DNA from: Spiractinospora alimapuensis
GTDB taxonomy: Bacteria; Actinomycetota; Actinomycetes; Streptosporangiales; Streptosporangiaceae
Length of the DNA stretch: 64,000 nucleotides
Direction of reading: 5' to 3'
NCBI RefSeq assembly: GCF_018437505.1
Contig: NZ_CP072467.1
Span: 1,240,001-1,304,000 of the forward strand
The position numbers were made by a program, and so were the translations under genes. This document shows positions 43,011 through 51,740 of this stretch, in pieces (within the stretch, counting starts at the first letter, position 1; each line of letters starts with the position of its first letter). The notes under the pieces were generated by a model, which was not told the origin of the DNA, did no database searches, and saw only the letters and a list, made by a program, of their open reading frames with translations.

Positions 43011-43916
43011 ATGCCAGAATCCCCGCATGAGGCGCTTCACCAGATCTTCCGGGAAGACACCTCACTCATCTGCCGCGTCCTCCAACAGTTCGCGGATGCC
43101 GACATCGACGACCCCACGTCAGTCACGGTGCTGAACGTGGACCTGACCGAGTTCAAACCATTGGTCCGGTTCACCGACACCGCGTTGATGTGTGAATGGG
43201 GCGACGACAAGCACATCTTCATCGTCGAATCCCAGACCGAACAGGAAGGCGAGAAACGCGCGGCATGGCCCTACTACGTGGCCTACCTCCACAACAAATA
43301 CAACTGCCCAGTGACATTGGTCGTCCTGTGCTCCGATCAGGCCGTCGCCCGATGGGCCAAGCGCCCCATCGTCATCGGACTGAGCCAGCATCCGTCCATG
43401 GTCGTCACGGCCCTCGCCTTCGGCCCGAAGGACATCGCGCCCATCGCGGATCCCGACGAGGCGAGCAAGCACATCCAACTCGCGGTGTTCTCAACGCTCA
43501 TCCACCGGAAAGACACACCAACCGTTTCCGAGCAACTCGACGCCCTCGCCGAGGCCTTGGCTACCATCGACACCAAGAGCGCGACGCACCTCGCGCACTT
43601 CACGGGCGCGGGACTCGGCCCCACCATGGCCCGACAGATCTGGAGTGATCTCATGAACGCCGGCACCCACCAGTACCAGTCCGACTTCACCGCCCAATGG
43701 GAAGCCAAGGGCGAAGCCCGAGGCGAGGCCCGGGGCGAGGCCAAGGGACGGGCCAAGGGCGAGGCGCAGGCGCTGTTGCGCATCCTCGACCGCCGCGACA
43801 TCCCCGTGGACGAAACATCCCGCACACGCATCCTCGCCTGCGACGACCTCGAACAACTCGGCCACTGGATCGACCGCGCCCTCACCGCGACCAGCATCGA
43901 CGAACTCTTCACCTGA
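43011..43916 (+). CDS. Rpn-like PD-(D/E)XK nuclease family protein
   Basis: A 301-residue member of a family frequent in actinomycetes, related to Rpn/recombination-promoting nucleases. It begins MPESPHEALHQIFREDTSLI; the nuclease core shows LNVDLTEFKPL and FIVESQTEQEGEKRAAWPYY, where the E-S-Q after a strand is the PD-(D/E)XK active-site type. Residues about 228-247 are short KGEARGEARG-like repeats, common in these proteins. TAGTGT lies seven bases before the ATG, suggesting a leaderless transcript from a locally AT-rich promoter. The biological role is unclear. Confidence 0.78.
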   Translation: MPESPHEALHQIFREDTSLICRVLQQFADADIDDPTSVTVLNVDLTEFKPLVRFTDTALMCEWGDDKHIFIVESQTEQEGEKRAAWPYYVAYLHNKYNCPVTLVVLCSDQAVARWAKRPIVIGLSQHPSMVVTALAFGPKDIAPIADPDEASKHIQLAVFSTLIHRKDTPTVSEQLDALAEALATIDTKSATHLAHFTGAGLGPTMARQIWSDLMNAGTHQYQSDFTAQWEAKGEARGEARGEAKGRAKGEAQALLRILDRRDIPVDETSRTRILACDDLEQLGHWIDRALTATSIDELFT

Positions 43917-43978
43917 ACCTCTCCGAGGCAGTACTTCGTTCGTCAGCCCGCCTGGTCGGTGCGCCCGGAGCCTCCCGT

Positions 43979-43997
43979 TACTAGTTACTCGCTAGTA
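43979..43997. promoter_or_regulatory. Inverted repeat before the LLM oxidoreductase gene
   Basis: TACTAG-N7-CTAGTA is a perfect six-base-arm repeat ending 37 bases before the start codon of the F420-dependent oxidoreductase. It lies in a TA-rich patch that could also carry the promoter. No regulator gene is adjacent, so any binder acts in trans. Confidence 0.4.
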
Positions 43998-44034
43998 GGA
44001 TCTGTGTTCCAGTGATCCGACAGGGAGGCTCTCC

Positions 44035-45072
44035 GTGCGCATCGCCATGCCCTTGCAGTACTCAGGAGATCTACGATCCGCCGCCCAACAGGTCGCCGAG
44101 TTGGAGAAGGTGGGGCTGGACACGGCGTGGGTTGCCGAGGCCTATGGCTTCGACGGACCGACCTCGCTGGGCTATCTGGCGGCCAGGACCGAGCGGGTGC
44201 GGTTGGGTGCGGGGATCCTGCCGGTCTACTCCCGGACGCCGACGCTGATCGCGCAGACCGCGGCCGGGCTGGACCAACTCTCCGACGGACGGGCCGTACT
44301 CGGCCTCGGAGCGAGCGGGCCGCAGGTGATCGAGGGGTGGCACGGCGTCCCCTATCGGCGCCCCCTGGCACGGACCCGGGAGACCGTCGACATCTGCCGC
44401 CGCGTCTGGGCACGCGAGGAGCGGCTTACCTACGACGGTTCCGTGTTCACCCTCCCGCTGCCGGCGGCGCAGGGCACCGGACTCGGCAAGCCACTGAAGA
44501 TCATCAACCATCCGGTCCGTCCCCGGGTTCCGATCTATCTCGCCGCGCTCGGACACAAGAACGTCGCCATGACGGCGGAGATCGCCGAGGGCTGGTTGCC
44601 GTTTCTCTTCCTCCCGGAGAAGGCCGACGAGGTGTGGGGCGATGCCCTCGCCGAGGGTTTCGCCAAGCGTCCCGCGGAGCTGGGGCCGCTGGAGATCTCG
44701 GCGGGAGGCATGCTCGCGGTCGGCGAGGGAGAGGAGACACGACAGCTTCTCGACCTGGCTCGCCCCATGGTCGCGCTGTACGTGGGTGGCATGGGCGCCA
44801 AGGAGCGCAACTTCTACGCCGACCTCGCCGCCCGGTACGGGTACGGCGCGGAGGCGGAGCGGATCCAGGAGCTGTACCTCGCGGGGCGCAAGGAAGAGGC
44901 CGCCGCGGCCGTCCCGCACGAGCTCCTGGAGCTCACCAACCTGGTGGGTCCGGAGTCGTTCGTGCGGGAGCGCATCGAGGCGATGCGGGCGGCCGGGGTG
45001 ACGGAGCTGAGTGTGGTTCCGCTGTCCGACGACCCCGTGCGTCTTGTGGAGCGTCTGCGCGGGTGGCTGTGA
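44035..45072 (+). CDS. LLM-class F420-dependent oxidoreductase
   Basis: A 345-residue luciferase-like TIM-barrel protein. Visible marks are MRIAMPLQYSGDLRSAAQQV, LDTAWVAEAYGFDGPTSLGY, RVRLGAGILPVYSRTP and GRAVLGLGASGPQVIEGWHG, the pattern of actinobacterial F420-dependent enzymes. They use reduced F420 to reduce or hydride-transfer to diverse substrates. GGGAGG stands before the GTG. The F420:NADPH oxidoreductase NpdG is encoded 0.8 kb away, so cofactor recycling is at hand. The substrate is unknown. Confidence 0.85.
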   Translation: MRIAMPLQYSGDLRSAAQQVAELEKVGLDTAWVAEAYGFDGPTSLGYLAARTERVRLGAGILPVYSRTPTLIAQTAAGLDQLSDGRAVLGLGASGPQVIEGWHGVPYRRPLARTRETVDICRRVWAREERLTYDGSVFTLPLPAAQGTGLGKPLKIINHPVRPRVPIYLAALGHKNVAMTAEIAEGWLPFLFLPEKADEVWGDALAEGFAKRPAELGPLEISAGGMLAVGEGEETRQLLDLARPMVALYVGGMGAKERNFYADLAARYGYGAEAERIQELYLAGRKEEAAAAVPHELLELTNLVGPESFVRERIEAMRAAGVTELSVVPLSDDPVRLVERLRGWL

Positions 45073-45075
45073 CAC

Positions 45076-45861
45076 TTACCCTCCCGGCGGTAGGAGGGTG
45101 GTGAGCTGCCTGGCCAGCGCGGCGCGTGCCTCGACGAGCGCCGGCCCGTACCAGGTCAGGTGCCGTCCTTCGAGCAAGGCGGCCGGCAGACGAGGGAAGG
45201 ATTCCGGGCCGTCGTCGGCGGTGAACGCGTAGGGCTCGTCGGGGAGGACCACCAGGTCGGCCGGCACGGAGTTGAGCTCCGGAAGCGGCACCTTGGGGTA
45301 GCGGTCCTCGTGCGTGGCGTAAATGTTGCCGACGCCCATGCGGCGCAGCAGGTCACCGCCGAAGGTGTCGCGGCCGATCACCATCCACGGGCGGCGCCAG
45401 ATGGGGATGACGGCCCAACGTTCGGGTGGCGGCGGTTCTCCCAGGAGGTCGCCCCACACGTCGTGAACGGTGTCCAGCCAGTCGGGGACACCCCAACCAC
45501 ACGCGGTGAACAGGCGGGCGAGGCTGGTGACGGCCTGTGGCAGTGTCCGGATATCGGTGACCCACACCGCGACGCCCGCCTCCCGCAGCCGCGACAGGTC
45601 GGTTTCCCGGTTCTCCTCGGCGTTGGCGATCACCACGTCCGGCACCAGTGCCAGAACCTTCTCGACGTCCGGGTTCTTGGTGCCACGCACCCGCGACACG
45701 TCCAACCCCGTCGGACGGCTGCACCAGTTCGTCGCACCCACGATGGCCTCGGGTTTGGTCGCCGCGACCGCCTCGGTCAGGGAGGGCACCAACGACACCA
45801 CCCGGCGTACCGGGTGGTGGAGGTCCACGGCGGCCCCCGTGTCGTCTCGAGCGGACTCCAC
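45076..45861 (-). CDS. Helical-backbone metal receptor (BtuF-like) protein without signal peptide
   Basis: A 261-residue type III solute-binding-fold protein: RRVVSLVPSLTEAVAATKPE, KNPDVEKVLALVPDVVIANAEEN and DTFGGDLLRRMGVGNIY. BtuF-type proteins bind cobalamin or haem in ABC uptake, but this one has no signal peptide or lipobox and no permease beside it, so it may work in the cytoplasm or be a relic. Its GTG follows the npdG stop directly (TGAGTG), so the two form an operon. Confidence 0.78.
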   Translation of the reverse strand: MESARDDTGAAVDLHHPVRRVVSLVPSLTEAVAATKPEAIVGATNWCSRPTGLDVSRVRGTKNPDVEKVLALVPDVVIANAEENRETDLSRLREAGVAVWVTDIRTLPQAVTSLARLFTACGWGVPDWLDTVHDVWGDLLGEPPPPERWAVIPIWRRPWMVIGRDTFGGDLLRRMGVGNIYATHEDRYPKVPLPELNSVPADLVVLPDEPYAFTADDGPESFPRLPAALLEGRHLTWYGPALVEARAALARQLTTLLPPGG

Positions 45862-46548
45862 TCATACCCCCGTGATGCGCAGACCCGCGTGGGTCTTGTA
45901 GCGCCGGTTCACGGCGATGAGGTTGGCGGTCAGTGCCTCCACCTGCCCGGCGTTGCGCAGTCGGCCTCCGTACAGTCCGCGCACGCCCGGAATCCGGTCC
46001 GCCAACGCGCGCACGACGTCCGTGGCGTCGCGGTCCTCGCCCAGGACGAGGACGTCCAGCTCCACCGACTCGATCTCCGGATCCAAGAGGAGCACGGCCG
46101 ACACGTGGTGGAACGCGGCGACCACCCGACTGTCGGGGAGCACGACGGCGGCCTGCTCCGCGGCGCTCCCCTCGGGCACCTCAAGGGGGTAAGGGCCGCG
46201 CTGGTCGAACCCGAGCGGGTTCACGCAGTCGACGACGATCTTTCCGGACAGCGGGCCGGCGAGAGACTCCAGGAGCTCGCGGTGCCCCTCCCATGGCACG
46301 GCGACGATGACGACGTCGGCGTTCGCGACGGCCGAGGCGTTGTCCGTTCCCGTCAGTGAGGGCCCGGCGTCGAGGTCTGCCGCCGCCTGCTCCGCGCGCT
46401 CGGCGCGACGCGATCCGATGGTGACCCGCTGCCCGGCCAGGGCGAGACGCCGCGCCAGACCCCTCCCCTGGTCTCCGGTGCCGCCCAGGATGGCGACGTG
46501 GAGGTTGGTGATGTCCGGCGTGGCGTAGGGACTGCGTTTCTGCGTCAT
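45862..46548 (-). CDS. npdG: NADPH-dependent F420 reductase
   Basis: A 228-residue Rossmann protein: LHVAILGGTGDQGRGLARRL for the nucleotide loop, GSRRAERAEQAA, where the S-R-R after strand 2 prefers NADPH, and VNPLGFDQRGPY. It interconverts F420 and NADPH and supplies reduced F420. The ATG at 46548 has AGGAT upstream. The neighbouring F420-dependent oxidoreductase gene is a plausible user. The downstream metal-receptor gene begins immediately after its stop. Confidence 0.87.
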   Translation of the reverse strand: MTQKRSPYATPDITNLHVAILGGTGDQGRGLARRLALAGQRVTIGSRRAERAEQAAADLDAGPSLTGTDNASAVANADVVIVAVPWEGHRELLESLAGPLSGKIVVDCVNPLGFDQRGPYPLEVPEGSAAEQAAVVLPDSRVVAAFHHVSAVLLLDPEIESVELDVLVLGEDRDATDVVRALADRIPGVRGLYGGRLRNAGQVEALTANLIAVNRRYKTHAGLRITGV

Positions 46549-46629
46549 AACCGCATCCTGCCAGCCCGAGGCACGAACGATTGCGCCGAACCCACCCCCC
46601 GGGCGCGCGGGATGCGGCACCATGGGTGC

Positions 46630-47220
46630 GTGGACGCCGCACACGTCGCGATGCTGCGCGAGATTCTGCAATCGACGGGCTGGCTGGAGCGGGCCGACGA
46701 CTTCGGTCGGGCGCTGCGCCGGACCCGTAGCCCGGGCGGTCTGCTGTTGGTGGGCACGCCCGACGAGGAACCGTGGCATCTCGCCGCCCATCTGGCGGAC
46801 GAGAGCCGCTACTCCGGGCTCCCCCAACTCGACCCCACCCTGGTGCGGTGGAATCCGCCCCTCGACGCACCGGCGCACCTGCGTACCGGCACCGACCGGT
46901 TGAACGAGGTACACCGCGGCGAGACCCTTTTCGTGGTGAACCCCGACGAGGAGGCGCCAGTTCCCCTGCTGGAGCGGGTCGACGACGCGCGCAGGAGCGG
47001 GGCGACCGTCCTGGCCCTGGACCGCGGGGACAGGGAACTCGGCCAGCTCGCCCACGACGCCATCAGCCTCGACGAGGCGACCGCCCCCCTCCATCTGGAC
47101 GGTCTCCAACACCTGGTGAGCGCCGCCGCGGGCGACGCGCGCCAGGCCCCACAACGAGGCTGGAAGGAACGGATCTCCCGCTTCCTGGACGTCGTGAGCG
47201 GCCCCCGCTTCGAGGACTAG
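46630..47220 (+). CDS. Conserved hypothetical protein, 196 residues
   Basis: An uncharacterised soluble protein starting MDAAHVAMLREILQSTGWLE, with SPGGLLLVGTPDEEPWHLAAHLA about residue 35 and LDRGDRELGQLAHDAISLDE about residue 140. The GTG at 46630 is a best guess; no ribosome site is clear, and CACCAT lies six bases upstream in a leaderless-like position. Similar proteins beside map-type loci in actinomycetes are plausible but I cannot name a family. Confidence 0.6.
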   Translation: MDAAHVAMLREILQSTGWLERADDFGRALRRTRSPGGLLLVGTPDEEPWHLAAHLADESRYSGLPQLDPTLVRWNPPLDAPAHLRTGTDRLNEVHRGETLFVVNPDEEAPVPLLERVDDARRSGATVLALDRGDRELGQLAHDAISLDEATAPLHLDGLQHLVSAAAGDARQAPQRGWKERISRFLDVVSGPRFED

Positions 47221-47243
47221 ACCGCCCACGCGGTCGTAGGTGG

Positions 47244-47311
47244 CCTGTGGACGCTCACCGACCGCCCACGACGAGAAAAGCTAGGCTGTACTGAAGGGCG
47301 ACCCCGCGCCC
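47244..47311. repeat. Dispersed intergenic repeat, copy B
   Basis: The second copy of the repeat described at 39461-39529. It carries TAGGCT, the same box that precedes nadE, and is followed by a small hairpin GACCCC-N11-GGGGTC (47300-47322). It lies between convergent genes, where an ordinary promoter for either would be pointless. A short RNA ending at that hairpin is possible. Confidence 0.6.
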
Positions 47312-47340
47312 GCACAGGGGTCCCAGCGATGCGTCGGGGG

Positions 47341-47541
47341 TTACTGGTCGTCCTTTTCGCGTTCTTCCCATTCCTCGTTCCGGGCGGCGGCGCGTTGGAG
47401 GGCGGTGGCGGCTTCGGCCTCGGTCTCGAAGGGGCCGAGCCGGACGCGGTCGGGGCAGCCGGGGCCGAACTCGACCGTGTTGTGGCGCAGGCAGTACCAC
47501 CACTTCCGGTCGCTTCCCGGGTTCAGGGAGGACTCACCCAT
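47341..47541 (-). CDS. Small conserved protein next to map
   Basis: A 66-residue protein starting MGESSLNPGSDRKWWYCLRH, then NTVEFGPGCPDRVRLGPFET and EAEAATALQRAAARNEEWEE. The pattern of a WYC-H-x-C-like stretch followed by RLGPF-T-EAEA-AL resembles SPOR-like or small zinc-site proteins found beside methionine aminopeptidase genes in actinomycetes. AAGGAG lies eight bases before the ATG at 47541. Function unknown. Confidence 0.75.
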   Translation of the reverse strand: MGESSLNPGSDRKWWYCLRHNTVEFGPGCPDRVRLGPFETEAEAATALQRAAARNEEWEEREKDDQ

Positions 47542-47656
47542 GGCACGCTCCTTGTCGCTCGGTCGCTCGCCCCGTCTCCTGTCATTGTCGCATCGGGGGG
47601 GGCGAGAACCCCGGTAGCGCAGGATCACGGGATGCGACGAACTACACTCGTGTGCC

Positions 47657-48508
47657 ATGACGACACCGCTGGTCCCAGGTCGGCTCTCCCCACCACGTTC
47701 GGTTCCGGCGCGGATTCCGCGCCCGGAGTACGTCGGCAAGAAGCATCCGATCGAGGGTGTGTTGGGTGATGTCCAGACCCCGGAGACCATCGAGGCGATG
47801 CGGGTGGCCGGCCGGGTCGCGGCCCAGGCGCTGCGGGCCGTCGGTGAGGCTGTCGCCCCCGGGGTGACCACCGACGAGCTGGACCGGGTCGGGCACGACT
47901 TCCTCGTCGCCCACGACGCCTATCCGAGCCCCCTCGGCTACAAGGGCTTCCCCAAGTCGGTCTGCACCTCCATCAACGAGGTCATCTGCCACGGGATCCC
48001 CGACGACACTCCGCTGCGGGACGGCGACATCGTGAACGTCGACGTGACCGCGTTCCTCGGTGGTGTCCACGGCGACACCAACGCCACGTTCCTCGTGGGC
48101 GAGGTGGACGAGGAGTCGCGACTGCTGGTCGAGCGCACCGAGGAGGCCCTGAACCGGGCGATCAAGGCGTGCCGTCCGGGGCGACAGGTCAACGTCATCG
48201 GGCGCGTCATCGAGTCCTACGCCAAGCGGTTCGGCTACGGCGTGGTCCAGAGCTTCACCGGACACGGCGTCGGCCCGGAGTTCCACTCGGGGCTGGTCAT
48301 CCCACACTATGACGACCCCATGGCGACCGCCGTGATGGAGCCGGGCATGACCTTCACCATCGAGCCCATGATCACCCTGGGCACGATCGACTTCGACCTG
48401 TGGGACGACGGGTGGACCGCCGTCACCAAGGACCACCGGCGCACGGCGCAGTTCGAACACACGTTGGTCATCACCGACACCGGCGCGGAGACCCTGACGC
48501 TCCCGTGA
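47657..48508 (+). CDS. map: Type I methionine aminopeptidase
   Basis: A 283-residue metalloprotease removing the initiator methionine from new proteins. Metal ligands are seen in [20 protein letters not shown] (both aspartates), the histidine of [14 protein letters not shown] and the glutamate of [10 protein letters not shown]. An N-terminal extension of about 40 residues with a PxxP-like stretch marks the actinobacterial MapB-type. TACACT eight bases before the ATG suggests a leaderless mRNA. The stop overlaps the next start as GTGA. Confidence 0.94.
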   Translation: MTTPLVPGRLSPPRSVPARIPRPEYVGKKHPIEGVLGDVQTPETIEAMRVAGRVAAQALRAVGEAVAPGVTTDELDRVGHDFLVAHDAYPSPLGYKGFPKSVCTSINEVICHGIPDDTPLRDGDIVNVDVTAFLGGVHGDTNATFLVGEVDEESRLLVERTEEALNRAIKACRPGRQVNVIGRVIESYAKRFGYGVVQSFTGHGVGPEFHSGLVIPHYDDPMATAVMEPGMTFTIEPMITLGTIDFDLWDDGWTAVTKDHRRTAQFEHTLVITDTGAETLTLP

Positions 48509-49446
48509 GTGCCCCGGTCGAGGGTCTGGTGCGCCCCCACCGGCTACGGGCCGGGGACCGGGTGGCGGTGGTCGCGCCGTCCGGCCCCGTGGTGGCGGAG
48601 CGGTTGGCGGCGGGGCGGGAGATCCTGGAGTCGTGGGGGCTGCGGGTCGAGGTCGCCCCGCACGTGCTCGACACCCACCCCCGCCTGGGTTACCTGGCCG
48701 GTAGCGATCACGACCGTGCCGCGGACCTGCAGCGCGCCTGGTTGGACCCCTCCATCTCGGCCGTCCTGTGCGCCCGCGGCGGCTACGGGGCCCAGCGGAT
48801 GATCGACCTGTTGGACTGGCCCGCCATGCGCGGGGTACCCCCCAAGGTCTTCGCCGGTTTCAGCGACATCACCGCTTTGCACGAGGCGTTCGCCGAGGAA
48901 CTCGGTATCGTCACGCTGCACGCGCCCATGGTGGCCTCGTCCGCCTTCATCGAGGACGGGGTCACCGCGGACGGGCTGCGCCGCGCCCTGTTCGAACCGG
49001 AGCGCGCCACCGTGCTGAGCGCCCCCAGCGCGCGACCGGTCGCCTCCGGCCGCGCCATCGGCGTGACGATCGGCGGCTGTCTGGCGCTGCTGGCGGACGG
49101 GCGCGGCGCCGCGTCGACCCGACCCTCCGCCGCCGGCACGCTCCTCATGTTGGAGGACGTCGGTGAGGAGACCTACCAGTTGGACCGGATGCTGACCTCG
49201 CTGTCGCGTTCGGGCTGGTTGGCGGGCGTCGCGGGGATCGCGTTGGGTTCGTGGCACGAGTGCACGCCCGACCTGGAGGCGGTTCGGCTGGTGATGGAGG
49301 ACCGGCTGGGTGACCTCGGAGTCCCGGTGCTGTGGGAGTTGGGCTTCGGGCACGGGCCACGTTCCCTCACCGTGCCGTTGGGTCTCCCGGCCGAGCTGGA
49401 CGCCGACGCCGGGACCGTGACATACGCCATGCCGCCACTCGTCTGA
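48505..49446 (+). CDS. LD-carboxypeptidase (peptidase S66)
   Basis: A 313-residue S66-family peptidase. The nucleophile region is [20 protein letters not shown], with [13 protein letters not shown], the [12 protein letters not shown] loop and [17 protein letters not shown] following, as in LdcA and MccF proteins. They cut the L-D bond of murein tetrapeptides or detoxify peptide antibiotics such as microcin C. Its GTG overlaps the map stop by four bases, indicating translational coupling. No signal peptide is present, so action is cytoplasmic. Confidence 0.87.
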   Translation: MSAPVEGLVRPHRLRAGDRVAVVAPSGPVVAERLAAGREILESWGLRVEVAPHVLDTHPRLGYLAGSDHDRAADLQRAWLDPSISAVLCARGGYGAQRMIDLLDWPAMRGVPPKVFAGFSDITALHEAFAEELGIVTLHAPMVASSAFIEDGVTADGLRRALFEPERATVLSAPSARPVASGRAIGVTIGGCLALLADGRGAASTRPSAAGTLLMLEDVGEETYQLDRMLTSLSRSGWLAGVAGIALGSWHECTPDLEAVRLVMEDRLGDLGVPVLWELGFGHGPRSLTVPLGLPAELDADAGTVTYAMPPLV

Positions 49447-49650
49447 CCTAGATCTGGCCGGCGTCCCCCCACACAGCGAACGGATCCGTGGGCTCCGGGT
49501 GACGAAAAATGTGGCATAGTGCGACAGATCCTGGAACGGGTTGAACCGCGCGGTGCGTCATAGTCGCTGCGCTTCCCCCATCCCGCGCCCCGCAGGCGTG
49601 ACGGATACGCACAATTCCAACCGGACACCATCACAACGCACGGAGCTGCA

Positions 49651-50127
49651 ATGAACACGCCCCCTATCCCCCGAGTCGCGCGCAGGGTCGCCCTGGCCAC
49701 CGCGGCGGGCACCACGGCACTCGCTCTCTCCGGCTGTGGCATCATCCAGGAGCTCGCCGGTGGCGGCGGGGACGACGTCTTCGATCTGCAGGTGGGGGAC
49801 TGTCTCGCTGACACGATCGGGACCGAGGTCTCCTCAGTCGAGACGCTTGACTGCAACGAGCCGCACTACTACGAGGTCTACTCGTCGATCATCATGGAGG
49901 ACGGCGCGTTCCCCGGTGACTCCGCGGTTTCCACCACGGCGGAGGACGAGTGCGTCGCCGACTTCGAGAGCTTCATCGGCGTGGAGTACGCCTACTCGGA
50001 GATCTGGATGGAGAGCCTCCGTCCGACACAGGAGACCTGGGACAACATGGACGACCGTGAGATCCTGTGCATGGTCTACGACCCCGACGGCGACACGATC
50101 GGGACGCTGGCCAACGCCAACCGTTAG
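49651..50127 (+). CDS. Septum-formation-domain lipoprotein
   Basis: A 158-residue lipoprotein: basic N-terminus, hydrophobic stretch ALATAAGTTALA and lipobox LSGC at residues 27-30. The mature part has FDLQVGDCLADTI, VETLDCNEPHYYEVY, DECVADFESFIG and ILCMVYDP, the cysteine-rich pattern of the actinobacterial septum-formation family. GGAG lies seven bases before the ATG. The precise role is unknown; the family is named after weak links to septation. Confidence 0.78.
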   Translation: MNTPPIPRVARRVALATAAGTTALALSGCGIIQELAGGGGDDVFDLQVGDCLADTIGTEVSSVETLDCNEPHYYEVYSSIIMEDGAFPGDSAVSTTAEDECVADFESFIGVEYAYSEIWMESLRPTQETWDNMDDREILCMVYDPDGDTIGTLANANR

Positions 50128-50134
50128 GCAATCC

Positions 50135-50161
50135 CGGGCGGGGCTCTCGTGTCCCCGCCCG
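50135..50161 (+). terminator. Terminator hairpin after the lipoprotein gene
   Basis: CGGGCGGGG (50135-50143) and CCCCGCCCG (50153-50161) are perfect nine-base arms around a nine-base loop, starting eight bases after the lipoprotein stop. There is no T-tract. Confidence 0.65.
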
Positions 50162-50225
50162 TCCTCCCCGTAATCCACCCCCTCGCCCCCCGCCGGCCTG
50201 ACCGTGAAAGAGCGACGTTTCCGCG

Positions 50226-50942
50226 ATGATGGGTCACACGCACGCGCTCAGCGGCGCCGCCGGTTGGATGGCACTCGTCCCGGTGCTGGACGGCCAGGAG
50301 TTCCTCGGGGCGACCTTCTCGCTCGGGCCGGGCGAGATCGTCGCGGGGGCGTTGGTGTGTGCGGGGGCCGCGCTGCTGCCCGACATCGACCACCACAACT
50401 CCACGGTCACGCAGACCTACGGGTTCGTGACCAAGTTGATCAGCCGGGTCACCAACTGGGTCTTCGGTGGACACCGCAACGGGACCCACTCTCTGTTCTT
50501 CGCCGTGCTCATGGGGGCCGGCGCGCACGCGCTCGGGGTGTACAGCCCGCTGGCGGCCCAGTTCCTGGTGTTCCTGCTGATCGGTCTGGCCCTGCGGGGT
50601 CTCGGTCTCGGCGTGCCAAAGAACCAGGTCGCCTCGGAGATCATCAACGCGTTGATCACCGGGGGGATCGTCCTCGCCCTGTTCGTCTCCGGTGTGGACT
50701 ACGGCTGGTTGGGTGTCGTCGTCGCGTTGGGGTGTCTGCTCCACTTCGTCGGGGACATGCTGACCCACATGGGGTGCCCACTGTTCTGGCCGGTGAGCAC
50801 GACCCGGGTGGGGCAGAGCTTCGGGTTCACCACCAACGGCAAAGTGGAGCGTCTGCTCGTGACGCCGGTGCTCACCATCGCCGTGGTGCTCTACTCCATC
50901 TACCTGTTTCCGTGGCCCCAGCTCCTGGACGACGTGGTCTGA
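50226..50942 (+). CDS. Metal-dependent membrane hydrolase (YdjM/DUF457 type)
   Basis: A 238-residue protein with several hydrophobic segments and the family's metal-site motifs: MGHTHALSGAAGW at the start, LLPDIDHHNST, GGHRNGTHSLFFA and HFVGDMLTHMGCPLFWP. YdjM-like proteins are membrane-bound putative metal-dependent hydrolases; some are induced by LexA/SOS, but no LexA-like box is obvious here. Two adjacent ATGs (50226, 50229) could start it. Confidence 0.83.
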   Translation: MMGHTHALSGAAGWMALVPVLDGQEFLGATFSLGPGEIVAGALVCAGAALLPDIDHHNSTVTQTYGFVTKLISRVTNWVFGGHRNGTHSLFFAVLMGAGAHALGVYSPLAAQFLVFLLIGLALRGLGLGVPKNQVASEIINALITGGIVLALFVSGVDYGWLGVVVALGCLLHFVGDMLTHMGCPLFWPVSTTRVGQSFGFTTNGKVERLLVTPVLTIAVVLYSIYLFPWPQLLDDVV

Positions 50943-51000
50943 CCGACGGCGTCCGTCGTGCCTGCGCCCGTCGTCCGACGCTCCCCAGTAGGGTCGCCTC

Positions 51001-51663
51001 ATGACGCGCACCAATCTCGGTCTGACCCCCGCACTGCAGGACTACGTCGAACAGCACTCCACCTCACCCGACGCGTTGTTGGTGGACCTCGCCGAGGAGA
51101 CGCGTCGCCGGTTCCCCCAGCACCAGAGCATGCAGATCGGGGCCGACCAGGGCACGTTGATGACGATGCTCGCCCGGATGGTGTTGGCGCGAAACGCCGT
51201 GGAGGTGGGGACCTTCACGGGGTACTCGTCGATCTGCACCGCGCGCGGTCTCACCGCCGACGGGCGTCTTCTGGCCTGCGACGTCAACGAGGAGTGGACC
51301 GGCCTCGCCCGCGAGTACTGGCGGCGGGCCGAGCTCACCGACCAGATCGAGCTGCGGCTCGCCCCGGCGCTGGAGACCCTGCGCGCGCTCCCGCCCGACC
51401 CTGTGATCGACTTCTCCTTCATCGACGCAGACAAGCAGGGCTACGTGGACTACTGGGAGGAACTCGTGCCCCGGACCCGTCCCGGCGGGCTGCTCCTGGC
51501 CGACAACACCCTGTCCTACGGTCGCGTGGTCGATGACGCGGAGGCCTCGTCGCAGGTCCAGGGCATTCGCGACTTCAACGCCCGCGCGGTCCGCGACGAT
51601 CGGGTGGAGCTGGTGCTGCTGCCCGTCGGCGACGGGCTGACCCTCGCGCGGCGCCTGGGCTGA
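51001..51663 (+). CDS. O-methyltransferase (class I, catechol type)
   Basis: A 220-residue SAM-dependent O-methyltransferase of the CCoAOMT/COMT-like family. Motifs: AVEVGTFTGYSSICTARGL for the SAM loop, LLACDVNEEWTGLA, the metal-binding FSFIDADKQGYVDYW and LLLADNTLSYGRVVD. TAGGGT six bases before the ATG indicates a leaderless mRNA. These enzymes methylate catechol hydroxyls; the native substrate is unknown. Confidence 0.88.
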   Translation: MTRTNLGLTPALQDYVEQHSTSPDALLVDLAEETRRRFPQHQSMQIGADQGTLMTMLARMVLARNAVEVGTFTGYSSICTARGLTADGRLLACDVNEEWTGLAREYWRRAELTDQIELRLAPALETLRALPPDPVIDFSFIDADKQGYVDYWEELVPRTRPGGLLLADNTLSYGRVVDDAEASSQVQGIRDFNARAVRDDRVELVLLPVGDGLTLARRLG

Positions 51664-51740
51664 CGCCCCCGCGGCGTCACGCCGTGGCCCCACACGCGAC
51701 CCCGGGTCGACCCCCCACGCGGCGATGGCACAATAGCGGG

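Noticed and set aside
43690-43770. Short DNA repeats that might look like a CRISPR or a slipped repeat tract
   Set aside because: They encode the KGEARGEARG-type tail of the nuclease-family protein in frame; there are no spacers or cas genes. No CRISPR array was seen anywhere in the window.
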